DNA from: Holophagales bacterium
GTDB taxonomy: Bacteria; Acidobacteriota; Thermoanaerobaculia; UBA5066
Assembly (NCBI GenBank): GCA_016714815.1
Contig: JADKBZ010000004.1
Span: 186,001-250,000 of the forward strand
DNA: 64,000 nt
Direction of reading: 5' to 3'
The first letter of the stretch is position 1. Every line of letters begins with the position of its first letter. This document shows, one piece after another, positions 36,810 to 43,928 of the stretch. Below the pieces are notes generated by a model. The model saw nothing but the letters and a program-made list of their open reading frames with translations, was not told the DNA's origin and made no database searches. Position numbers and translations under genes: made by a program.

Positions 36810-37492
36810 ATGGTCGCACTGCTCGTCATCCTCACCATCGTCCTCGCGCTCGCCGTCGACAGCCTCGTCCTCCACCGTCAGGCCCGGACCGTCGCCGCCG
36901 AAGCGCTTCAGCCGATCGTGGCGATGAAGCTGCCCCAGCCTCCCCCAGGGCGTCTTCCTCGACACCGCCCACACCTGGCTGCGCATCACCTCCGACGGCC
37001 GCCTCCGCGTCGGCATCGACGACTCCTCGCCGAGGCCGTCGGCCAGATCGACAAGGTCGACGTCCCCGCCCAGGGCGCCTCCATCGAGCGCGGCCAGCCC
37101 CTCTTCACCCTCACCGTCAAGGGCCGCAAGCTCGTCATCCCCTCCCCCGCCTCCGGCACCTTCATGTCGGCCAACGCCAGGACCCAGAGCGACCCCAACG
37201 CCGTCGTCCGCGACCCCTACGGCGCCGGCTGGGTCGCCTCCATCTGGACCCGCGACCACCACGCCGCCATCGCCCCCCTTCGCATCGGCGCCGCCGCCAC
37301 CCACTTCCTGCGCGAAGAGCTCCACCGCCTCGCCGACTTCATGGTCCCCTCCGGCTCCATGGCCTCCGTCCCCGTCATGGCCGACGGCGGCCTCCCCGGC
37401 AAGGGCTCCGCCGCCTCCCTCGACGACAAGGCCTGGGACGCCTTCTCCCGCCAGTTCGTCGTCACCCACGAAGAGACGACCCCGAAGCCTGA
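36810..37492 (+). CDS. Membrane-anchored GcvH/lipoyl-like protein, copy 1 (indels)
   Basis: A protein of about 227 residues has an N-terminal membrane helix (MVALLVILTIVLALAVDSLV) and a domain resembling glycine-cleavage H protein: VGQIDKVDVPAQGASIERG, then LFTLTVKGRKLVIPSPASG, and DPYGAGWVASIW. In GcvH a Lys in the corresponding hairpin carries lipoate; VKGRK is the candidate here. The frame is disturbed between the C run at 36942-36946 (one base extra versus copy 2) and 37021 (one base fewer), which together swap about 27 codons. A missing C at 37480-37483 would hide the natural stop at 37490. The function is unknown. Confidence 0.6.
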
Positions 37493-37516
37493 GCCTTACG
37501 ACCTCTCCCGTTTCCG

Positions 37517-37546
37517 GGCCCCGGCCGCCGAACGGTGTCCGGGGCC
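37517..37546 (+). terminator. Terminator hairpin of cassette copy 1
   Basis: GGCCCCGG pairs perfectly with CCGGGGCC around a 14-nt loop, 25 bases after the stop, followed by TTCT. The same hairpin ends copy 2 at 42053-42082, with a changed loop. Confidence 0.6.
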
Positions 37547-37571
37547 TTCTGGTCTTCAGGGCTTCAGGGCT

Positions 37572-38678
37572 TCAGGGCGATGGATCCGGAGTCGGGTTCG
37601 GGGACGGCGGCCACGGCCCGTCTCCGTCCGGAAGGTAGTAGCGGGCGATCTCCGTCTGGAAGTCTTCCCTCGACAACCTCTCGACCAGCTTTCGGGCCCC
37701 GTCGTTCGGATCCGGCTCGGCGGCGATTCCAGCGGCCCAGGCTGCCGACCCCTTGTCCTGGCGGGTGGAGCGGATCCGGAGTCCCACCAGGGTTCCGTCC
37801 TCGCAGAGCACCACCTGCAGCACGAACCCGAGCCCGCTCGGCCCGAGCACGTTGAAAGTGCCCCACGTCGCGAAGTTCCCGAGGCTGTAGGCGATCAGCC
37901 GCCCCTTGTAGACCTCCATCCCCCTCGGGACGTGGGGGCCGGAGCCGATCACGAGATCCGCTCCCGCGTCGACCACGGCCCGGGCGAACGCGGTGACGTT
38001 CCCGCGATTGGCGCCGAGAAAGAGCTCCACCGTCCCCGGAACGTGGAGGGCCTTCTCCCCTTCCGCCCCCGCGTGCATGGAGACGAGGACGAGCTGGCAG
38101 CCCTCCTTCTCCTTCAGCTCCCTCACCTTCTCCGCGACCGCTTCGGAGTCGAGGGGAAAGCAGCCCACGTGAGGAGCCGCGGCGACGAATCCCACCCTGA
38201 CGCCGCTGGCCGTCGTGACGACGGTGGCGGGCCGGACCAGGCTCCCTCCGTGCGCGAGGCCGGCCTCGTCCAGGGCCGCGAGCGTGGCCGCACGGGCCGA
38301 AGGCCCCGCATCCATGGCGTGGTTGTTCGCCACGCAGAGGACGTTGAAGCCGGCTTCCCTGTAGATGGCCAGGCTCTCGGGAGGCATGAGAAAACGGTAG
38401 GAGTTCTTTCCGAGCGCCCGGGCCGCCGCGGGATCCGAGGAGATCGTCCCTTCGAGATTGCCCGTGACGACGTCCGCTCCGGCCCACAGCTCCCGGACTC
38501 GCTCGAAGACCCTCCGGCCGGCCGCAGGGGGAAGTGCGGCGCGGGTCGGGTAGACCGATCCCACCATCGTGTCTCCCACGGCGGCGATCGTCACCATCCG
38601 GACGTCCCCCGTGGGCTCCGTGGCCATTCCGGGGAGGGAGAATCCCAGGAGGACCGACAGGGCCCGGACGAGCTTCAT
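37572..38678 (-). CDS. CapA-family (PGA_cap) metallophosphatase-like protein
   Basis: This 368-residue protein of the CapA family has a signal peptide and the blocks AAVGDTMVGS, VTGNLEGTIS, VANNHAMDAG, VSMHAGAE and LVIGSGPHVPRG, in the family order. CapA proteins take part in poly-gamma-glutamate capsule synthesis or act as periplasmic phosphoesterase-like proteins; no pgsB/pgsC genes are nearby, so a capsule role is not supported. The end is Pro-rich. Its ATG overlaps the stop of the NlpC/P60 gene (ATGA), so the two probably act on the envelope together. Confidence 0.85.
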   Translation of the reverse strand: MKLVRALSVLLGFSLPGMATEPTGDVRMVTIAAVGDTMVGSVYPTRAALPPAAGRRVFERVRELWAGADVVTGNLEGTISSDPAAARALGKNSYRFLMPPESLAIYREAGFNVLCVANNHAMDAGPSARAATLAALDEAGLAHGGSLVRPATVVTTASGVRVGFVAAAPHVGCFPLDSEAVAEKVRELKEKEGCQLVLVSMHAGAEGEKALHVPGTVELFLGANRGNVTAFARAVVDAGADLVIGSGPHVPRGMEVYKGRLIAYSLGNFATWGTFNVLGPSGLGFVLQVVLCEDGTLVGLRIRSTRQDKGSAAWAAGIAAEPDPNDGARKLVERLSREDFQTEIARYYLPDGDGPWPPSPNPTPDPSP

Positions 38679-39249
38679 TGCGTCGGTCCGACCTCACCAG
38701 TGGCATCCGCCCCGGGAGCGGTCTGGATCGTGGGCTCTTCCGGTCTCGCTTCGGGTCCGTCGCGCGGCACGACCCGACGGGCCTGGACGAGCCGCCGGTC
38801 GTAGTACGCGCTGTCGAGCCGGGCGACTTTCACGCCTCGCTGGCCTGGCCCTCCCCTGGAGCCCGCGTGGATGAACAGCCCCTCCCCGAGGTAGATCCCG
38901 ACGTGGCTGATCCGCTTCCGAGGGTCCGGAAGAAGAGGAGGTCCCCGGGCTGGATCTCCCCACGCGCCACCCTGGCCCCCTGGGTCGCCATCGATCGCGA
39001 GGAGCGGTTCAGCGCGACACCGATACCCCGGAAGACGAAACGCACGAACCCCGAGCAGTCGAACCCCGAGGGCGAGGCTCCCCCATAGCGGTAGGGAACC
39101 CCGACGTACGCCTTCGCCCTCTCCAGGAGGGAGGGCACGGCCTCGTGGCGAGCCGGGGCCGCCTCCTCTGCGAGGCAGGTCGCCGAGAGCCAGAGGCTCA
39201 GGACGGCTGTCGCACGTTTCAGGAATCGAATCGACACGCTCCGCTCCAC
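38675..39249 (-). pseudogene. Exported NlpC/P60 peptidoglycan hydrolase, one frameshift
   Basis: The N-terminal part encodes a signal peptide and an NlpC/P60 domain with the catalytic Cys in SGFDCSGFVRFVF, continuing to GDLLFFRTL. At about 38918-38924 the frame goes out; the rest of the domain, RKRISHVGIYLGEGLFIHAG with the catalytic His, continues one base over and ends at 38675, overlapping the capA start as ATGA. A single inserted base would give a normal protein of about 190 residues. The intact overlap and domain suggest sequencing error or very recent damage. The family cleaves gamma-D-Glu-mDAP bonds. Confidence 0.75.
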
Positions 39250-39567
39250 AGCCTGCAGCAGTCATCGACATCCAGGTCTCTGATCTGCGTCCCGGGAGGA
39301 TAGCAAGGTCGCCCCGTCCCCTCCCGCGGGGGCGGGGTCGGGCCGACCGGTCGGTCTATCATCGGCTGTCGCGCATGAAGAACGTCACGGACGCCATCGC
39401 CCGGCTCGAGGAGACCCCCGGGGTCCCGGCTCCCGACGCGGATCCCACCCCGCGCAGGCCAGAGACGCTCGCCGGGATCGAGTCGTACTCCTCCGCCCGG
39501 CTCCCGGCCTGAGAGTGGGGGAGCTTCTCGGCGCCTCCCGGACCGCGGGAGACGGCAGGCGGAGCCG
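39250..39567. other. Intergenic region with one small ORF
   Basis: This ~320-bp gap separates the leftward NlpC/P60 gene from the rightward SGNH hydrolase and must hold both promoters. A 45-codon ORF (39375-39512, + strand, starts MKNVTDAIARLEETPG) has no ribosome site that stands out and no recognised family. No hairpin or repeat of note was seen. Confidence 0.3.
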
Positions 39568-41055
39568 GTGCCGGCAGGGAGTCTCGAGAGTTTGAAGGGA
39601 TTCCCCCTCCTCGTTCTCGGGGCCGCCCTCTTCGCGGCGACGCTCCTCACGCCGAGCGCCGAGTCGGCTTCGGGCACGGTCGCCCGAAAGAAGTCGTCGG
39701 CAAAGCGGGTGCGCGCCACGGCGACCCCCGTCCCGAAGCGCCGGCCGGTGAAACGGCGGCCCGCGAACCCACGAACGGTGAAGCCGCGGACGACGAAACC
39801 CGCCCGCGCCCCCGTGGTCGCCCCCGTGCCGATCGAACACCCGGAGGCTCTCGAGTCGTTCTTCGAAGGGCTTTCCACCCTTCCCCCGGCAGGAAGCCAG
39901 GATCTGGGCGAGGACGTCGTCCGAATCCTCCACTTCGGCGACTCGCACGTGGCGGCGGATTACTGGACGGGAGAGATCCGGCGACGCCTGCAGGGGCGAT
40001 TCGGCGACGCCGGACCGGGCTACGTGATGCCTGGCCGCCCCTGGCGGTATTTCCGTCACGCTCTGGCGAGGAGCCCGAAAGCCGAGGGCTGGGAGACCGC
40101 CGGTCTCGGCCCGGACCCGAAGGACGGGCTCTACGGACTCTCGGGAGTCGCCCTGGTCCCGGCCCCCGGAACCCAGCCCGCCGCGCTCGAGGGCGACTTC
40201 CGCGTCTTCGAGGCCCAGATCCTCAGCCTCGCCCCCTCCAGCTGCGTCTCCATCGCGGTCGACGGGGTCACCGTATTCGCCGGGACCCTCGACGGCTCGT
40301 CCGACCCGACAGACGAGTCCGACCTCTGCTCGATCCTCGACGTGGATCCCGTCGAAGGGGGGCCGGCTCAGTTCGCCCGGATCTCGAACGCGGAGCCGCT
40401 CCCCGAGGGTCCGCACCGGATCGAGATCCGCGACGCGTGCGGCGGCCTCGCCCGCATCCTCGGAGTCGACCTCGCGAGCGGGCGGTCCGGCGTCCTGATC
40501 GACGCCCTCGGAGTGAACGGCGCGGAGATCACCGCCCTGGCGAAATGGTCGGCGCCGCTCCTCTCCGCGCTCCTTTCGCACGCGCGGCCGGGCCTCGCCA
40601 TCGTGTCGTACGGCACGAACGACATCGGGCGGACCGACTTCGTCTTCGAGGACTACCGGGCCGAGTGCGTGAGGGTGCTCTCCGGCCTCCGCGCGGCGGC
40701 GCCGGAGATGCCCGTCCTCGTCACGGGGCCGGTCGACCGGGGCGCGCGCGGGCGCAGGGCGCCGCGCGCGCTCCTGAACCGCAACGAGCCCCTCGTCATC
40801 CGGGCCCTCCGAGAGGCCGCGCAGGAGACGGGATGCGCTTTCTGGGACGCGAAGGCCGCGATGGGAGGGGACGGCGCGATCGACCGGTGGGCGGCCGCGC
40901 GCCTCGCTCAGCCGGATCGCGTCCACCTGACGGGCACCGGGTACGCGAAGCTGGCAGGGCTCCTCGTCGATCAGCTGCTCGGAGAGCTGGACAGGTCCCG
41001 TCTCCGCCCCGTCGCCGGGTCACAGCCTCCGCCTGGCTCCTCGCCTCCGCGCTGA
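39568..41055 (+). CDS. Exported SGNH/GDSL-family hydrolase
   Basis: This protein of up to 495 residues has a hydrophobic leader, then a Lys/Arg/Pro/Thr-rich linker (~40-85), then an SGNH esterase domain. Block I is ILHFGDSHVAADYW (Ser126), block III is VSYGTNDIG, and block V is DRVHLTGTGY, with Asp and His. Similar proteins act as peptidoglycan or polysaccharide O-acetyl esterases next to MBOAT genes, but none is nearby. The first start is GTG at 39568; a TTG at 39592, 10 bases after CAGGGAG, is equally good and would begin LKGFPLLVLG. Confidence 0.8.
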   Translation: MPAGSLESLKGFPLLVLGAALFAATLLTPSAESASGTVARKKSSAKRVRATATPVPKRRPVKRRPANPRTVKPRTTKPARAPVVAPVPIEHPEALESFFEGLSTLPPAGSQDLGEDVVRILHFGDSHVAADYWTGEIRRRLQGRFGDAGPGYVMPGRPWRYFRHALARSPKAEGWETAGLGPDPKDGLYGLSGVALVPAPGTQPAALEGDFRVFEAQILSLAPSSCVSIAVDGVTVFAGTLDGSSDPTDESDLCSILDVDPVEGGPAQFARISNAEPLPEGPHRIEIRDACGGLARILGVDLASGRSGVLIDALGVNGAEITALAKWSAPLLSALLSHARPGLAIVSYGTNDIGRTDFVFEDYRAECVRVLSGLRAAAPEMPVLVTGPVDRGARGRRAPRALLNRNEPLVIRALREAAQETGCAFWDAKAAMGGDGAIDRWAAARLAQPDRVHLTGTGYAKLAGLLVDQLLGELDRSRLRPVAGSQPPPGSSPPR

Positions 41056-41282
41056 CGACGACCGAACTCCCCGCGAGCTCGGGGCGTTGCGAATCTCATC
41101 GCCCGTCGCACTTCCGGCCAGACCCTGATGAAATGGCCGGAAACCATTTCTCTTCAACAATTTGACGAACAACTCCTCTCTCCGCGGCGTTGAGGAGTTC
41201 ATCAGGGCCCGACTGGGACGACTGGACGTCGAATCTACGCAAGGCATTTGTTCAGAATGCTTTACGAAGTTCACTTCGAGTC

Positions 41283-41297
41283 TGGCAGCGGCCTTGC
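41283..41297 (+). promoter_or_regulatory. Sigma-54 promoter, cassette copy 2
   Basis: TGGCAGC-GGCC-TTGC is the same -24/-12 element as in copy 1, at the same distance (57 bases) from the ATG and 74-75 bases from the conserved upstream motif. It has been kept although the gene behind it is broken. Confidence 0.7.
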
Positions 41298-41354
41298 GTT
41301 AACTCCTGGTGAAACGGGGCCGAGAGACATCGGACGCACCCCACAGGAGGCATC

Positions 41355-42028
41355 ATGGTCGCACTGCTCGTCATCCTCACCATCGTCGTCGCCCTCGCCG
41401 TCGACAGCCTCGTCCTCCACCGTCAGGCCCGGACCGTCGCCGCCAGCGCTTCAGCCGATCGTGGCGATGAAGCTGCCCCAGCCTCCCCAGGGCGTCTTCC
41501 TCGACACCGCCCACACCTGGCTGCGCATCACCTCCGACGGCCGCCTCCGCGTCGGCATCGACGATTTCCTCGCCGAGGCCGTCGGCCAGATCGACAAGGT
41601 CGACGTCCCCGCCCAGGGCGCCTCCATCGAGCGCGGCCAGCCTCTTCACCCTCACCGTCAAGGGCCGCAAGCTCGTCATTCCCTCCCCGCCTCTGGCACC
41701 TTCATGGCGGCCAACGCCAGGACGGAGCGACCAACGCCGTCGTCCGCGACCCCTGCACGGCGCCGGCTGAGTCGCCTCTCATCGGACCCGCGACCACCGC
41801 CGCCATCACTCCCCTGCGCATCGGCGCCGCCACCCTCTTCCTCCGCGAAGAGCTCCACCGCCTCGCCGACTTCATGGTCCCCTCCTCGGCTCCATGGCCT
41901 CCGTCCCCGTCATGGCCGACGGCGGCCTCCCCGGCAAGGGCTCTGCCGCCTCCCTCGACGACAAGGCCTGGGACGCCTTCTCCCGCCAGTTCGTCGTCAT
42001 CCACGAAGAGACGACCCCCGAAGCCTGA
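41355..42028 (+). pseudogene. Membrane-anchored GcvH-like protein, copy 2, disrupted
   Basis: The first ~33 codons match copy 1, then a 2-base loss near 41446 shifts the frame. Further losses follow (for example CCCCT to CT near 41643, several bases near 41722-41735). Base changes include a Trp codon turned into TGA (41768-41770). Read piecewise, the copy-1 protein is recognisable to the last residues, HEETTPEA and TGA at 42026-42028. This ending is probably the original one for both copies. The pattern, spread over the whole gene and not only in homopolymers, indicates true decay. Confidence 0.8.
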
Positions 42029-42052
42029 GCCTTACGACCTCTCCCGTTTCCG

Positions 42053-42082
42053 GGCCCCGGCCGCCGAAAGGCGTCCGGGGCC
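42053..42082 (+). terminator. Terminator hairpin of cassette copy 2
   Basis: GGCCCCGG and CCGGGGCC form the same stem as in copy 1 with a 14-nt loop, followed by TTG. It lies 24 bases after the pseudogene stop. Confidence 0.55.
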
Positions 42083-42126
42083 TTGCCGCTTCATCCCCAG
42101 ACACCGAAGAGCGACGGGTGAATCCC

Positions 42127-42552
42127 TTACGCCCTGGTCGAAAGGACCTCGGCCCGTCCCGCGGGGACCTGATCCGCGGAGCAGCCGCAGGCGCCGGCCC
42201 TGCCCGCGACACAGGCCGGACAGACGCCGATCGCGCGACCGAGGGCCGAGAAGGAAATCCCCGTGTTGCCGCTGGTGGCCTCCGCGATCGGCGCCCCCGG
42301 AACGAGAGCGCCGCTCTCGTAGGCCGTTCGCAGGATGTGAAAAGCCATCCGGTCCTTGATTCTTCCCGTGAAGTTGAACCTCTCGGCCTTGGCGTGGATC
42401 CGCCGCGGCTCTCCCCGGTACCGGAAGTCGAGCGCGAGGAGGGGCGTGTGGCCCAGCAGGCGACCCACGGCCAGGGAAGTCCGCTGAAGGTCGTTCTTGG
42501 TCGGATTTCCTTCTCGAAAAGGGGCTCGCGGCGGCAGCGCGCGCCCCTGCAC
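42127..42552 (-). pseudogene. Cysteine synthase-like PLP enzyme, 3' part missing
   Basis: The first ~100 residues match the cysteine synthase/cystathionine beta-synthase family: LLGHTPLLALDF, then FNFTGRIKDRMAFHIL, which contains the PLP Lys, and the phosphate loop ATSGNTGISFSALG. After GRAIG the sequence turns into a short Cys/Ala/Gly-rich tail and stops, so 200 or more residues, including the C-terminal half of the fold, are absent. The break lies 40 bases from the right end of cassette copy 2. The start shown is the longest frame; the conserved part begins near NDLQRTSLAVGR. Confidence 0.75.
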
Positions 42553-42604
42553 CGCCCGGACGAAAGCCCCCGCGCGACCGGGATCTGGACCTCTCCCGGA
42601 ACGG

Positions 42605-42985
42605 TTACTTCCCCTTCTTCGCCTTTTTCGCGGCCTTCGCCGACTTCTTCCCCGCCTTCGCCTCGGTCTTTTCGGCCACAGAAAGGACGTCCTCGATCCA
42701 GGAAGTCCCCATCATCGTGTGCGGCAGGCCGAGCGTCGTCAGCCCGAGGAGGGCGACGCCCCTCACTTCGGTCGCCGACGCGCCCGCCTCCAGCGCGCGC
42801 CGGGCGTGCGAGTGGGCCGCCCCCTCGAGGCGCGATCCGAGAGAGAGAGCCAGCTTGAGGAGCTCGGCGTCCTTCTCCGCAAAACCCGCGGCTTCCCGGC
42901 TCGCCACGGCGAGCGCCTCGTAGGTCATGCCGCACTCCGGGTAGGTCTCGACGAACTTCCGGAACGGACCGGGCGCTTTCTTCAT
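42605..42985 (-). CDS. Carboxymuconolactone decarboxylase (CMD/AhpD)-like protein
   Basis: This 126-residue protein has a CMD-like helical core: ELLKLALSLGSRLEG, then AHSHARRALEAGASATEV and GVALLGLTTLGLPHTM. AhpD members use a CxxC pair; here the corresponding site reads AAHSH, so a peroxidase-type redox role is unlikely. The last ~22 residues are an Ala/Lys tail (KKSAKAAKKAKKGK). The role is unknown. It stands alone between the cysteine synthase fragment and the glycosylase gene. Confidence 0.75.
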   Translation of the reverse strand: MKKAPGPFRKFVETYPECGMTYEALAVASREAAGFAEKDAELLKLALSLGSRLEGAAHSHARRALEAGASATEVRGVALLGLTTLGLPHTMMGTSWIEDVLSVAEKTEAKAGKKSAKAAKKAKKGK

Positions 42986-43055
42986 GGAATCCTCCGAAGG
43001 GCCATTGTAGGAGCCTCGCGCTCCGCCGGCGCCCCGCCGGACCGGCGCGCCCCGC

Positions 43056-43928
43056 TCACGGCCAGAGCGTCTCTCCCCCGGCGTGCCAGTCCCGCGTCAC
43101 GTCCAGCCAGAACGCGAGCCCGGCGAAGCGCCCGAACGGCCGGTAGAAGCGGACGACGCGCGCGTCCTTCACGATCCGGCCCCGAAAACGGAGCTCGGCG
43201 ACCTTCTTTCGCGACCAGGAGTCGAGGCCGAGGTGCCCATGGTGGCCGAGAAGGCGCAAGAGGGTTTCCGCCGCGTACGGTCCGAATCCCTTCTCCGCGC
43301 GAATGAGGTCCATGACGTCCGTGTCGGGGCGCGATGGGGCCTCCCACGTGGAAAGGTCCAGCGCTCCCGAGTCGACGCGCCCGGCGAAGGCGTGGAGAAA
43401 GGGGGCCCGGTAGCCGACCTTCAGCTCCTCGCGCAGCCGCCCCTCGGGAAGCGAGGCGAGAAACGCCGCGTCGGGGAAGGCGCCGCCGCGATCGAAGGCC
43501 GCGATCATCCGGGTCACCATCGCCTTCGTCAGCGACCACGAGCAGTTCGTCGTGCAGAGGACCTTGACGGCGTCCTCGAAGAGCGTCGGGGCGCGGAGGA
43601 TCCGCCCGGCCCGCCGGTCGGCCATCCACCCGAACCCCTCGCCACGACGCGCCGCGCAGAGGGCGTGAAACGGCGCCAGGTCGGTCGCGAGGTCGAGGAC
43701 GCGGGCGACGACGGGCCTCACCGCCGCTGCCGGCGCGGGGGACGTCACGCCGACCCCGCCGCTCTGGGCCGTGAAGTGGACCCGCACCGGCTCCCCGCCG
43801 TGGAGGAAGACGAACGAGAGGCGCCTTCTCTCCTCGTCCCACGCGAACGGCGGGAGGTCGTACCAGCCGTGGCTCCGGGCCACCAGGTCGAGATCGACGC
43901 CCGGGACCGTGAAGCGCGAACCCGTCAC
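43056..43928 (-). CDS. HhH-GPD family DNA glycosylase-like protein
   Basis: This 290-residue protein resembles AlkA/OGG-type base-excision glycosylases. An N-terminal beta domain (FTVPGVDLDLVARSHGWYDL) is followed by helical blocks and by the helix-hairpin-helix GFGPYAAETLLRLLG, with an Asp ~10 residues later in LGLDSWSRKK at the catalytic position. It starts with GTG at 43926-43928, overlapping the PBP stop as GTGA. The longer open frame upstream is antisense-like and was rejected. The exact base specificity cannot be told. Confidence 0.78.
   Translation of the reverse strand: MTGSRFTVPGVDLDLVARSHGWYDLPPFAWDEERRRLSFVFLHGGEPVRVHFTAQSGGVGVTSPAPAAAVRPVVARVLDLATDLAPFHALCAARRGEGFGWMADRRAGRILRAPTLFEDAVKVLCTTNCSWSLTKAMVTRMIAAFDRGGAFPDAAFLASLPEGRLREELKVGYRAPFLHAFAGRVDSGALDLSTWEAPSRPDTDVMDLIRAEKGFGPYAAETLLRLLGHHGHLGLDSWSRKKVAELRFRGRIVKDARVVRFYRPFGRFAGLAFWLDVTRDWHAGGETLWP

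Larger units (their letters stand above)
36539..37551 (+). repeat. Duplicated cassette, copy 1
   Basis: About 1 kb here is repeated at 41086-42086 in the same orientation. Both copies start with GTTGCGAATCTCA, share GCGTTGA-R-GAGTTCATCAGGGC about 75 bases before a -24/-12 promoter, then a nearly identical leader (GGGGCCGAGAGACATCGG onward), the same gene and the same terminator. The AT content of the upstream part is clearly higher than its surroundings. Copy 1 is the better preserved. No transposase or terminal inverted repeats were found. Confidence 0.85.
41086..42086 (+). repeat. Duplicated cassette, copy 2 (decayed)
   Basis: This is the second copy of the element at 36539-37551, in the same orientation, 4.5 kb away. 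Promoter, leader, ribosome site and terminator are preserved, but the coding part has many small deletions. An extra inverted repeat, AACTCCTC/GAGGAGTT (41171-41199), overlaps the conserved 22-base upstream motif here. The right end lies about 40 bases from a cysteine synthase fragment that has lost its 3' part. Confidence 0.85.

Noticed and set aside
36298..36810. tRNA or other structured RNA in the AT-richer upstream region
   Set aside because: No cloverleaf or conserved tRNA boxes; the similarity to 41086-41354 is explained by the cassette duplication.
36561..37469. Minus-strand frame opposite the first GcvH-like cassette, Gly/Asp-rich
   Set aside because: The + strand has a promoter, ribosome site, membrane helix and terminator in both copies.
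37572..38678. Capsule (poly-gamma-glutamate) biosynthesis locus
   Set aside because: Only the CapA-like gene is present; no PgsB ligase or PgsC gene lies nearby.
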